Shown in pieces: positions 1-6,897 of a DNA stretch of 64,000 nucleotides. The notes beneath the pieces were generated by a model. That model did not search any database. It was not told the origin of the DNA and saw only the letters and a program-made list of their open reading frames with translations. Origin of the DNA: Kumtagia ephedrae (lineage in GTDB: Bacteria; Pseudomonadota; Alphaproteobacteria; Rhizobiales; Rhizobiaceae); NCBI RefSeq assembly GCF_003012745.1, contig NZ_PXYK01000007.1:169077-233076 (forward strand), in the 5' to 3' direction. The translations under genes and the position numbers were made by a program. Each line of letters starts with the position of its first letter. The first letter of the stretch is position 1.

Positions 1-1
1 C

Positions 2-322
2 AGGGCGGGACTTTTTGTCCAATTGCCGCAGTTCGGCACCGATGGCTTTGTCCCTGTGGCAACGCTCGGCGGCGATTACTATGTCTTCGACGAGACGACG
101 CGGGCGCTGGTCGGCGAACGCACCGGCAAGGGTTTTCAGCTTGCCGACGCCGTTTCGGTCAAGCTGGTCGAGGTCGCGCCGCTCGCAGGGGCGCTGCGCT
201 TCGAGATGCTGAGCGAGCCGAAGCCGATGGGCAGCGCCACGCGCTCGTTCCACAAGGCCAAGGCCCGGCAGAAGCGCGCCCGCGCGTCGCAGCCGCGACG
301 CGGGGCCCGCGGCAGGAGATGA
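2..322 (+). CDS. rnr: Ribonuclease R, C-terminal fragment (5' end outside window)
   Basis: The last 106 residues of an RNase R-like 3'-5' exoribonuclease that degrades structured RNA. The reading frame is open from the window edge, so the N-terminal and catalytic RNB regions are missing. What remains is the end of the S1 RNA-binding domain (it reads through RAGLFVQLPQFGTDGFVPV, then GERTGKGFQLADAVSVKLVE), followed by a basic, Arg/Lys/Ala-rich tail typical of RNase R. The stop lies next to the start of the DUF983 gene, suggesting co-transcription. The family assignment is firm for the S1 part; the rest is inferred from the gene order seen in Rhizobiales. Confidence 0.9.
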   Translation, partial: RAGLFVQLPQFGTDGFVPVATLGGDYYVFDETTRALVGERTGKGFQLADAVSVKLVEVAPLAGALRFEMLSEPKPMGSATRSFHKAKARQKRARASQPRRGARGRR

Positions 323-324
323 GC

Positions 325-759
325 ATGGAAGAACAGGTTTTCGGCGGCGAGCACCATGCCGGCAGGCCCACGCGGCCGCTGTGGATGGCGATGAAGCGCG
401 GCTTCCTCGGCCGCTGCCCGCATTGCGGCGAGGGAAAGCTGTTCCGCTCCTTCCTGAAGACCGTCGACCGTTGCGAGCACTGCGGCGAGGAGATGCACCA
501 CCACCGCGCCGACGACCTGCCGGCCTATCTCGTCGTCGTCATCGTCGGGCACATCATCGTCGGCGCCTTCATGGGCGTCGAGGCGACCAGCACGCTGTCG
601 ACCTGGCAGCATCTGGCGATCTGGGTGCCGCTGACGATCGTCTCGGCGCTGGCCCTGCTCCGGCCGGTCAAGGGCGCCGTCGTCGGACTGCAATGGGCCT
701 TCTATATGCACGGCTTCGGCGGCGAATCGGACCTGGTCGAGCAGCATCCCGAGGCGTGA
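325..759 (+). CDS. DUF983 family zinc-ribbon membrane protein
   Basis: A small protein of 144 residues. It has a four-cysteine zinc ribbon near the N-terminus (CPHCGEG and CEHCGEE) followed by two hydrophobic segments (LVVVIVGHIIVGAF and LAIWVPLTIVSALALL), the layout of the DUF983 family. Its function is unknown. The start at 325 is chosen because GGAG at 315-318 is 6 bases away; an upstream ATG at 319 overlaps the rnr stop but directly abuts that GGAG. It sits between rnr and a NUDIX gene, a conserved order in Rhizobiales, but this gives no specific role. Confidence 0.9.
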   Translation: MEEQVFGGEHHAGRPTRPLWMAMKRGFLGRCPHCGEGKLFRSFLKTVDRCEHCGEEMHHHRADDLPAYLVVVIVGHIIVGAFMGVEATSTLSTWQHLAIWVPLTIVSALALLRPVKGAVVGLQWAFYMHGFGGESDLVEQHPEA

Positions 760-835
760 CGCCACGGCGCTGGCCCAAGACTGCGCCGCGACGCGGCGGT
801 TTTCTCACAGGCCGCGCTCCGCTATGGGAGGCTCC

Positions 836-1573
836 ATGGACGGCATGACTCGCACAGAGGTCGACAAGGCCGAGGCCAAGGATTTCGCGCTCGGCAAGGG
901 TCCGCTGCGGCCGCGCGACGCCGCCACGCTCATCCTGCTCGAGCGCAGGGATGGCGAGGTCCGCGTCCTGATGGGCCGCCGCCATGCCCGCCACGCCTTC
1001 ATGCCTGGCAAGTTCGTGTTTCCGGGCGGCCGCACCGACCCCGAGGATGGCCGCATTCCGGTGGCGCAGGACCTGCATCCCGACGAGCAGGCCAAGCTGA
1101 CCAGCGCAGCGCGAATCGCGCCGGCGCGTGCCCGCGCCATCGCGCTGTCGGCCGTGCGCGAGACCTATGAGGAGGCGGGCCTTCTGATCGGCCGCGCCGC
1201 ATCGTTCCAGACGCGCCAGGCCGGATGGCTCGGTTTCGCCGAGCACAATGTGGCGCCCGCTCTCGACGGCTTGCGCTATATCGCACGCGCCATCACCCCG
1301 CCCGGCCGCGTGCGCCGCTTCGACACCCGCTTCCTCGCCGCCTGGCGCGACAGCGTGGCGGTGGAGCTGCCGCAAGGCGGCCCGACCGGGGAACTGGAAG
1401 AGCTCGCCTGGCTGCCGCTCGCCGAGGCCCGGCAGGCCGACATTCCCGCCATCACCGGGACCGTCCTGGGCGAGCTCGAGCAGCGTCTGACCGAAGACCC
1501 GCTGCTGCGTCCCGGCGGGCCCGTGCCGTTCTACCGCATGGTCCGCAATCGCTTCGTCCGCGAACTCCTGTAG
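836..1573 (+). CDS. NUDIX hydrolase
   Basis: A protein of about 245 residues in the NUDIX superfamily, which hydrolyses nucleoside diphosphates linked to another moiety. The fold start is seen in DAATLILLERR, the substrate-side FPGGR loop near residue 64, and the catalytic Nudix helix RETYEEAGLLIG near residues 108-119, whose glutamates bind the metal. Substrate cannot be predicted. The protein is longer than a minimal NUDIX domain, with an extra C-terminal segment, as in mammalian NUDT19-like and rhizobial relatives. GGGAGG at 826-831 supports the start at 836; an in-frame ATG at 824 is the alternative. Confidence 0.9.
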   Translation: MDGMTRTEVDKAEAKDFALGKGPLRPRDAATLILLERRDGEVRVLMGRRHARHAFMPGKFVFPGGRTDPEDGRIPVAQDLHPDEQAKLTSAARIAPARARAIALSAVRETYEEAGLLIGRAASFQTRQAGWLGFAEHNVAPALDGLRYIARAITPPGRVRRFDTRFLAAWRDSVAVELPQGGPTGELEELAWLPLAEARQADIPAITGTVLGELEQRLTEDPLLRPGGPVPFYRMVRNRFVRELL

Positions 1574-1595
1574 CCACAAGCCAAGCAGTTTCGAC

Positions 1596-2783
1596 ATGAC
1601 CGGCAGCGTTGACACCGAAGACGATCCCGCGCGCGTGCGCTGGCTGGCGATCACGGCGGCAATCGCCTCGATCAGCGTGGTCGGCATCGCCATCGGGCTG
1701 GGCATGCCGCTGCTCAGCATCATTTTGGAGAATCGCGGCTACTCCGCCAGCATGATCGGCCTCAACACCGCCGTGGCCGGGCTCGCCTCGATCGCCGGCG
1801 CGCCGCTCGCCACGCCGCTCGCCGTGCGCTTCGGCACGGTGCCGGTGATGGTCACCATGATCCTGCTCGGCGCCTTCGCCTTCATGGGCTTCTATTTCGC
1901 GCCGGCCTTCTGGACGTGGTTTCCGTTGCGCGTGGTGCTGCACATCGCGCTCACCGTGCTGTTCATCCTGTCGGAATTCTGGATATCGTCCTCGGCGCCG
2001 CCGCACCGGCGCGGCTTCGTGCTCGGCATCTACGCCACGGTGCTGTCGCTCGGCTTCGCGCTCGGCCCCTGGCTGTTCTCGCAGCTCGGCAGCGGCGGCT
2101 TCGAGCCCTTCGGCGCCGTCTTCGTCCTGGTGATGATCGCGCTGGTGCCGGTGATCGCCGCCTGGCGCGAGAGCCCGCGCATCCATGCCAGGGAGGACGA
2201 GAGCGGTCACTTCCTGCGCTATATCTGGCTGGTGCCGACGGCGACCGCGGCGGTGCTGGTGTTCGGCGCCGTCGAGACCGGCGGCTTCGCCCTCTTCCCG
2301 ATCTATGGCGCCCGCAGCGGCTATTCGGAGGCCGACGCCGCACTGCTGCTCACCATGATCGGCCTCGGCAACGTGCTCTTGCAGATCCCGATTGGCATGC
2401 TGAGCGACCGGGTGCCGGACCGCCGCTATCTGCTGCTCGGCTGCGCCACGGTCGGCTTGGCCGGCATGATCGTCCTGCCCAGCGTTTCGATCAGCTGGCA
2501 CATGCTGGCGGCCGTGCTGTTCGTCTGGGGCGGTGTGGTGGCGGCGCTCTACACCATCGGCCTCGCCCATCTCGGCGCAAGACTCTCCGGTCACGAGCTC
2601 GCCAACGCCAATGCCGCCTTCGTGCTCTGCTACGGCCTCGGCATGGTCATCGGCCCGCAGGCGATCGGCATCGGCATGGACCTGTTCGGCAAGGAAGGTT
2701 TTCCCGGGGCGCTTGCCCTGTTCTTCCTGTTCTACATCGTTCTCGCCGTCAGCCGCATCGCTGCCTCGCGCCGCCGCTCTTGA
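1596..2783 (+). CDS. MFS transporter
   Basis: A 395-residue inner-membrane protein with about 12 hydrophobic segments, the size and layout of major facilitator superfamily carriers. The loop between helices 2 and 3 reads PLAVRFGTVPV, and the loop between helices 8 and 9 has GMLSDRVPDRRYLL, a version of the MFS motif A. It starts 22 bases after the NUDIX stop and may be in the same transcript. Substrate is not predictable; YcaD/YfkF-like drug or sugar-type carriers are possible. Confidence 0.9.
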   Translation: MTGSVDTEDDPARVRWLAITAAIASISVVGIAIGLGMPLLSIILENRGYSASMIGLNTAVAGLASIAGAPLATPLAVRFGTVPVMVTMILLGAFAFMGFYFAPAFWTWFPLRVVLHIALTVLFILSEFWISSSAPPHRRGFVLGIYATVLSLGFALGPWLFSQLGSGGFEPFGAVFVLVMIALVPVIAAWRESPRIHAREDESGHFLRYIWLVPTATAAVLVFGAVETGGFALFPIYGARSGYSEADAALLLTMIGLGNVLLQIPIGMLSDRVPDRRYLLLGCATVGLAGMIVLPSVSISWHMLAAVLFVWGGVVAALYTIGLAHLGARLSGHELANANAAFVLCYGLGMVIGPQAIGIGMDLFGKEGFPGALALFFLFYIVLAVSRIAASRRRS

Positions 2784-2883
2784 CTTTCCGGCACCGATCT
2801 TTATGTGTCGCGCCTGATTTCCGCGCCGGGGCCACCGCCCTTCGAGAAGCGGTCAGGCCCCAGACAGTCGAACGGAACGCATC

Positions 2884-3051
2884 ATGGCAAAAGCCGCCAA
2901 CATCAAGATCAAGCTGCTCTCCACCGCCGACACCGGCTATTTCTACGTGACCAGCAAGAACAGCCGCACCAAGACCGACAAGCTGTCCTTCCGCAAATAC
3001 GACCCGGTCGCCAAGAAGCACGTCGAGTTCAAGGAAACGAAGATCAAGTAA
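2884..3051 (+). CDS. rpmG: 50S ribosomal protein L33
   Basis: A 55-residue ribosomal protein of the large subunit, starting [20 protein letters not shown] and ending [12 protein letters not shown]. It has no cysteines, so it is the zinc-independent form. Translation was made by hand from the DNA. It lies about 100 bases after the MFS gene and is followed by a strong intrinsic terminator at 3075-3098, so it ends the transcript. Confidence 0.97.
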   Translation: MAKAANIKIKLLSTADTGYFYVTSKNSRTKTDKLSFRKYDPVAKKHVEFKETKIK

Positions 3052-3074
3052 TCTTCGCTTTCCGCGTTGCCGCC

Positions 3075-3098
3075 AAAGCCGCCGCGAGGCGGCTTTTT
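3075..3098 (+). terminator. Intrinsic terminator of rpmG
   Basis: A perfect GC-rich stem GCCGCC/GGCGGC, extended by A-T pairs, with a GCGA loop, followed by a T run. It lies 23 bases after the rpmG stop. Confidence 0.85.
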
Positions 3099-3219
3099 GC
3101 GTTTGGGCGGCAAGCCCTCGCGGCCGCGGACGGCCCGCGACCGCACAACCGGACGAAGCCGCAAGAGGCCACAACCGGAGCCTGCGACAATTTGCATGAC
3201 AGATATGCATGCGCCGAGG

Positions 3220-3248
3220 CTTGCCGAAAGAGCAGGCAGCGATTAGGT
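3220..3248 (+). promoter_or_regulatory. Candidate sigma-70 promoter of the three-hairpin sRNA
   Basis: CTTGCC at 3220-3225 resembles the alphaproteobacterial -35 CTTGAC. It is followed after exactly 17 bases by TTAGGT at 3243-3248, a mediocre -10. Transcription would start near 3255, just before the first sRNA hairpin. This is an inference from sequence only. Confidence 0.45.
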
Positions 3249-3254
3249 CAATGG

Positions 3255-3366
3255 TGTTGACGCTCTTCCTCCTCCCTGAGCGTCGGCACAGAGAGCGGCG
3301 CACCTCCTCCCGCGCCGCAATCAAATCAAGCCCGCCGGACCTCCTCCCCCGGCGGGCTTTCTTTTT
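3255..3366 (+). ncRNA. Small RNA with three CCUCCUCCC-loop hairpins (alpha-r14 / CcsR-like)
   Basis: Three consecutive hairpins are visible. Hairpin 1 (3259-3284) has the perfect stem GACGCTC/GAGCGTC and loop TTCCTCCTCCCT. Hairpin 2 (3295-3318) has GCGGCGC/GCGCCGC and loop ACCTCCTCCC. Hairpin 3 (3328-3359) has an 11-bp stem and loop ACCTCCTCCC, followed by T residues, and is an intrinsic terminator. Each loop exposes an anti-Shine-Dalgarno sequence. This architecture matches what is known of the rhizobial alpha-r14 family and of the CcsR (cuckoo) sRNAs, whose loops carry CCUCCUCCC and which act on mRNAs with Hfq-type help. A candidate promoter lies at 3220-3248. The exact 5' end is inferred. 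Confidence 0.75.
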
Positions 3367-3894
3367 GCGCGCCGGCCGGCATGCATTTGCCCGCGAGGAC
3401 CATCTGCCTGAAAAGGAGCCCGAAGGTCGGGGCTCAACCCTCTGGCGATACAGGAGCAGGACGGGACGCTGCATCGCAGCGGCTCTTTTTTATTGAGGAT
3501 TTTGCGGAAGAGGAGAAAAGGGGGCCGGCCGACATGCTGGCAGCGGTACGAGGAGGCCACTGTGTGCCAGTTGCCGGCCGGCCGACCCCACGGACCCAGG
3601 AGATGCGGCGGACCTGAGCATCATGGGGTATCTTCGGAAAACATCGGCATGCCGAAGCATTATGACGTTTTCTTGTTCTTGATTTTGATCGTTGCTCAGG
3701 AACACTTGAAAATCAACAGTTTCTTAACCAAACCGCGACGGATTGCGGTGTTAAGGTAAACTGGAAACCATCTTTTTCGCCGGCAAACGGTCAGAAAACC
3801 GCGTAAACGGACGCGTTTCCACCGTTTTCGCGCGCGCTTTCAAAAGCATGCCGGCTCAACTTCACGTTTGCTTGAGCATTGCAAGATTTGGCGT
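3367..3894. other. Intergenic region between the sRNA and pleD, no gene seen
   Basis: About 530 bases without a convincing coding frame. It holds a candidate small RNA or terminator on the + strand (3411-3492, separate entry). It also has an inverted repeat at 3723-3755: CTTAAC and ACCGC pair with GCGGT and GTTAAG, with a CAA bulge on one side. The A+T content rises from about 3640 to 3770. The region lies downstream of pleD, so it may contain pleD's unseen 3' end signals. Confidence 0.5.
3411..3492 (+). ncRNA. Candidate small RNA or orphan terminator
   Basis: Two hairpins: GAGCCC/GGGCTC at 3416-3435, and CGCTGC/GCAGCG with an ATC loop at 3467-3481. The second is flanked by GAGC and GCTC that can add an outer helix, and is followed by a T run at 3485-3491. 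No gene ends just upstream, because the sRNA terminator at 3328-3359 comes before it. This is therefore either a second small RNA or read-through control. No family recognised. Confidence 0.35.
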
Positions 3895-5268
3895 TCATGC
3901 CGCCTTGGCGACCACCCGGTTGCGTCCGCCGGACTTGGCTTCGTAGAGGGCAAGGTCCGCGCGCTTGATCAGGTCCTCGACCGCATCGGGGCCGCGTAGC
4001 ACCGAGGAGACGCCGACACTGATGGTGAGCGCGATGGTCTGCCCCGTCTTGCCGACCGGGAACGGATGGCGCTCGATCTCGGCGCGGATGCGCTCGGCGA
4101 CCTTCTCGGCGACCGAAGCCTCGGTGTCCGGCATGACGATCACGAACTCCTCGCCGCCGTAGCGGCAGGCGAGGTCGATGCCGCGGACGTTCTTGCGCAG
4201 CCGGCGCGCGAACTCGCGCAGCACGTCGTCGCCGCCGTCATGGCCATGGGTGTCGTTGATCGACTTGAAGCGGTCGAGGTCGGTGATCATCATCGACAGC
4301 GGCCGGCGCCGCGACACGGCCCGGTCGAACAGCGTCTTCAGGTGGCTGTCGAGATAGCGCCGGTTGTGCAGGCCGGTGAGCGCGTCGGTCACCGCCATCT
4401 CGATGGTCTGGGCGACGCTGGCGCGCAGCTCGTCGTTGTAGCGCTTTCGCTTCACCTGGGTACGCAGCCGCGCCGTCAGCTCCTGCCGGTCGATCGGCCG
4501 CACCAGATAGTCGTTGATGCCGAGCTCCAGCCCGCGCACGATCCGGTTCTCCTCGCCGGTGTCGGCAAGCAGGATGATCGGCACGAAGCGCGTGCGGTCG
4601 AGCGACCGTATCTGCGAGCACAGCCTGAGCGGATCGTAATTGGCGAAGGCCGTCGAGATCAGCATGCATTCATACGGCGCCTCGGCCGCCTGGAAGAAGC
4701 CGGCCTGCGGATCGCTCACCACGTCGAGCTCGGCCTGTCCCGCGAGGAAGCGGCCGATGCGTTCGGACGAGGACGGCCGCTCGTCGACCAGCAGCACCCT
4801 GGGCAGCGTCTCGTCGTCCGGCACGCGACGGGCGAGCAGTTCCTCGATGCCTATGTTGCGGGTTGTCGCGGCCCGCAGCCGCAGTTCGTCGGTGAGCGTC
4901 TTCAGCCGCACCAGGCTTTTCACCCGTGTCATCAGCTGCAGGTCGTTGACCGGCTTGGTCAGAAAATCGTCGGCGCCCGCCTCCAGGCCGCGCACCCGGT
5001 CGACCACCTGGTCGAGCGCCGTGACCATGATCACAGGGATATGCTGGGTCGCGGGGTCGGCCTTCAGCCGGCGGCAGACCTCGAAGCCGTCCATGCCCGG
5101 CATCATCACGTCGAGCAGCACCACGTCGACCTTGCCGTTCTCGCAGGCCTCGATGGCGTCCTCGCCATTGCCGGCGGTGAGCACCTCGAAATATTCGGCG
5201 AGCAGCCGCACCTCGAGCAGCTTCACATTGGCCGGAATGTCGTCGACGACGAGGATGCGCGCGGTCAT
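3895..5268 (-). CDS. pleD: PleD-type response regulator diguanylate cyclase
   Basis: A 457-residue REC-REC-GGDEF protein that makes cyclic di-GMP when phosphorylated and controls the motile-to-sessile switch in Caulobacter. REC1 spans about 2-120 with phospho-acceptor D53, T83 and K105. REC2 (about 155-270) is degenerate and lacks the acceptor aspartate. The GGDEF domain (about 290-455) has the active motif GGEEF at 371-375 and an inhibitory I-site RGID at 362-365, so product feedback is expected. The ATG at 5268 is preferred over an upstream TTG at 5277. divK ends 37 bases upstream, and the two form the conserved divK-pleD operon. Confidence 0.96.
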   Translation of the reverse strand: MTARILVVDDIPANVKLLEVRLLAEYFEVLTAGNGEDAIEACENGKVDVVLLDVMMPGMDGFEVCRRLKADPATQHIPVIMVTALDQVVDRVRGLEAGADDFLTKPVNDLQLMTRVKSLVRLKTLTDELRLRAATTRNIGIEELLARRVPDDETLPRVLLVDERPSSSERIGRFLAGQAELDVVSDPQAGFFQAAEAPYECMLISTAFANYDPLRLCSQIRSLDRTRFVPIILLADTGEENRIVRGLELGINDYLVRPIDRQELTARLRTQVKRKRYNDELRASVAQTIEMAVTDALTGLHNRRYLDSHLKTLFDRAVSRRRPLSMMITDLDRFKSINDTHGHDGGDDVLREFARRLRKNVRGIDLACRYGGEEFVIVMPDTEASVAEKVAERIRAEIERHPFPVGKTGQTIALTISVGVSSVLRGPDAVEDLIKRADLALYEAKSGGRNRVVAKAA

Positions 5269-5305
5269 CGGCTGCAAGGGCTCCGGAGGGGCGGGCGGGC
5301 GGGCC

Positions 5306-5677
5306 TCATGCGTCGCCCAGATATGACTTGATGGTCTCGATGAAGCGCGGCACCGAGATCGGCTTGGAGATGTAGGCCTCGCAGCCGCCCTGGCGGATAC
5401 GCTCCTCGTCGCCCTTCATGGCGAAGGCGGTGACGGCGATGACCGGGATCGTGTGCAGGTCGTCGTCCTGCTTCAGCCATTTCGTCACTTCGAGGCCGGA
5501 GACTTCCGGCAGCTGGATGTCCATGAGGATGAGGTCCGGCCGGTGCGAGCGCGCCAGTTCCAGCGCCTCGAGGCCGTTGCGGGTGCGCACCGTCTCGTAG
5601 CCGCTCGCCTCGATCAGGTCGCGGAAGAGCTTCATGTTGAGCTCGTTGTCCTCGACGATCATCACCTTTTTGGCCAT
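5306..5677 (-). CDS. divK: Single-domain response regulator DivK
   Basis: A 123-residue receiver-only protein with phospho-acceptor D53 ([10 protein letters not shown]), T83 and K105 (YISKP). In Caulobacter and Brucella, DivK is phosphorylated by PleC/DivJ/PdhS-type kinases and controls polarity and CtrA activity. The ATG at 5677 is preceded by GAAGG and starts [12 protein letters not shown]; frames extending to 5707 lack support. It is first in an operon with pleD and diverges from the DUF3572 gene across a roughly 220-base shared promoter region. Confidence 0.96.
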   Translation of the reverse strand: MAKKVMIVEDNELNMKLFRDLIEASGYETVRTRNGLEALELARSHRPDLILMDIQLPEVSGLEVTKWLKQDDDLHTIPVIAVTAFAMKGDEERIRQGGCEAYISKPISVPRFIETIKSYLGDA

Positions 5678-5899
5678 TTCGCCTTCAACCCCGGACCAGG
5701 ACGTCATGCCCCCAGCCTCTCCGCGCCACGCTCATAGCGCCGAGTCCAGCCGGACCTTATCTCCAGAACATTGACGAAACGGAAACTGTTCCGTCCGCTG
5801 AGGCGATCGTGAACGCAACGATCGCCCGGCTCGCTTGCCCGGCCGGCACTACCCGGCTACTGGCAGATAGGAATTTGTTGCGGGAGTCGCCAGAAAGCC

Positions 5900-6199
5900 A
5901 TGCCGGCGCACAAGACCACAGCGGCGGATGCCGAGGCCCTGGCCGTGTCGGCGCTGGCGTTCATCGCCGGCGACCCGGTGCTGTTGCCGCGCTTCCTGGC
6001 GCTGACCGGCATCGAGGCGCAGGCGATCCGCCTGGCGGCGCGCGAGCCGGGTTTTCTGGCCGGCGTGCTGCGCTTCATCCTGGCACACGAGCCGACCCTG
6101 CTTTCCTTCGCCGAGCATGCCGGGATCGACCCGGCCTCGGTCGGCGCGGCGCTCAGGGCGCTGCCCGACGGCGACGAACTTTATGAGGCATCGACATGA
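5900..6199 (+). CDS. DUF3572 family protein
   Basis: A 99-residue protein of the alphaproteobacterial DUF3572 family, starting MPAHKTTAADAEALAVSALA and ending LPDGDELYEAST. It looks soluble and helical, and its function is unknown. Its stop overlaps the start of the next gene by 4 bases (ATGA), so the two are translationally coupled. It is divergent from divK, a position conserved in rhizobia. Confidence 0.88.
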   Translation: MPAHKTTAADAEALAVSALAFIAGDPVLLPRFLALTGIEAQAIRLAAREPGFLAGVLRFILAHEPTLLSFAEHAGIDPASVGAALRALPDGDELYEAST

Positions 6200-6849
6200 G
6201 CGACGATCCCGAAACAGCGCGCCAGATCGCCGAGCTGGCGCCCGGCACGCGGCCGCTGCTGGTGCTCGACGTCGACGACGTGCTGATGGAGTTCATCGCG
6301 CCGTTCATGCGCTTCCTCGACGCACAGGGGCTGCATCTGTCGCTGGAGACTTTTCGGCTGCACGGCAACATCACGCGGCGCGAGACAGGGGAAGCGCTCG
6401 ACTACGAGGCCGTCTCGACGCTCATCGATGATTTCTTCGCCGCGCAGGACCGCTGGCAGTCGCCGCTCGCCCGGGCGGTCGAGGCGGTGGCGGAGCTTTC
6501 CGACCAGGCCGACATCGTGCTGCTCACGGCGATGCCGCACCGGCACCGGGCGGTGCGCCGCATCCATCTCGACAGCCTCGGCTTCCCCTACCCGCTGCTG
6601 ACCACCGAAGCGGCCAAGGGGCCGGCGCTGCGCCGGCTGCTCGGCGCCACGCCGCGTCCCATCGCCTTCGTCGACGACACGCCGCACAATCTCGTCTCGG
6701 CCCGCCAGACGCTCGCCGACGTGCATCTGTTCCACCTGATGGGCATGCCGGCCTTGCGTCCGCTGCTGTCGCCCTTGCCCGAGCGCGTCGAGATCGTCGA
6801 CGAGTGGCACGAGGCCGGCCCGCGGATCGCCGCCGCGCTGGGCATCTGA
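6196..6849 (+). CDS. HAD-superfamily hydrolase
   Basis: A 217-residue haloacid dehalogenase-like protein. Motif I is LVLDVDDVL, with nucleophile D25 and acid D27. Motif II is the threonine of VLLTAMPH at 111, motif III could be K141, and motif IV is FVDDTPHN with D160/D161. These support a phosphatase-type activity, but the substrate is unknown. It overlaps the DUF3572 gene by 4 bases. It ends before the convergent RTX gene. Confidence 0.8.
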   Translation: MSDDPETARQIAELAPGTRPLLVLDVDDVLMEFIAPFMRFLDAQGLHLSLETFRLHGNITRRETGEALDYEAVSTLIDDFFAAQDRWQSPLARAVEAVAELSDQADIVLLTAMPHRHRAVRRIHLDSLGFPYPLLTTEAAKGPALRRLLGATPRPIAFVDDTPHNLVSARQTLADVHLFHLMGMPALRPLLSPLPERVEIVDEWHEAGPRIAAALGI

Positions 6850-6897
6850 ACAGGGCCTTTGCCGTTCTTCCCTGCGCCGCACTGCGGGACCGCGGCC

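Noticed and set aside
1452..2594. Minus-strand frame of 380 codons over the NUDIX and MFS genes
   Set aside because: Antisense to recognised genes; the translation is His/Gln/Arg-rich low complexity typical of GC-rich shadows.
3723..3755. CtrA binding site near pleD
   Set aside because: TTAA occurs twice but 23 bases apart; the known site needs TTAA-N7-TTAA. The palindrome is also downstream of pleD, not in its promoter.
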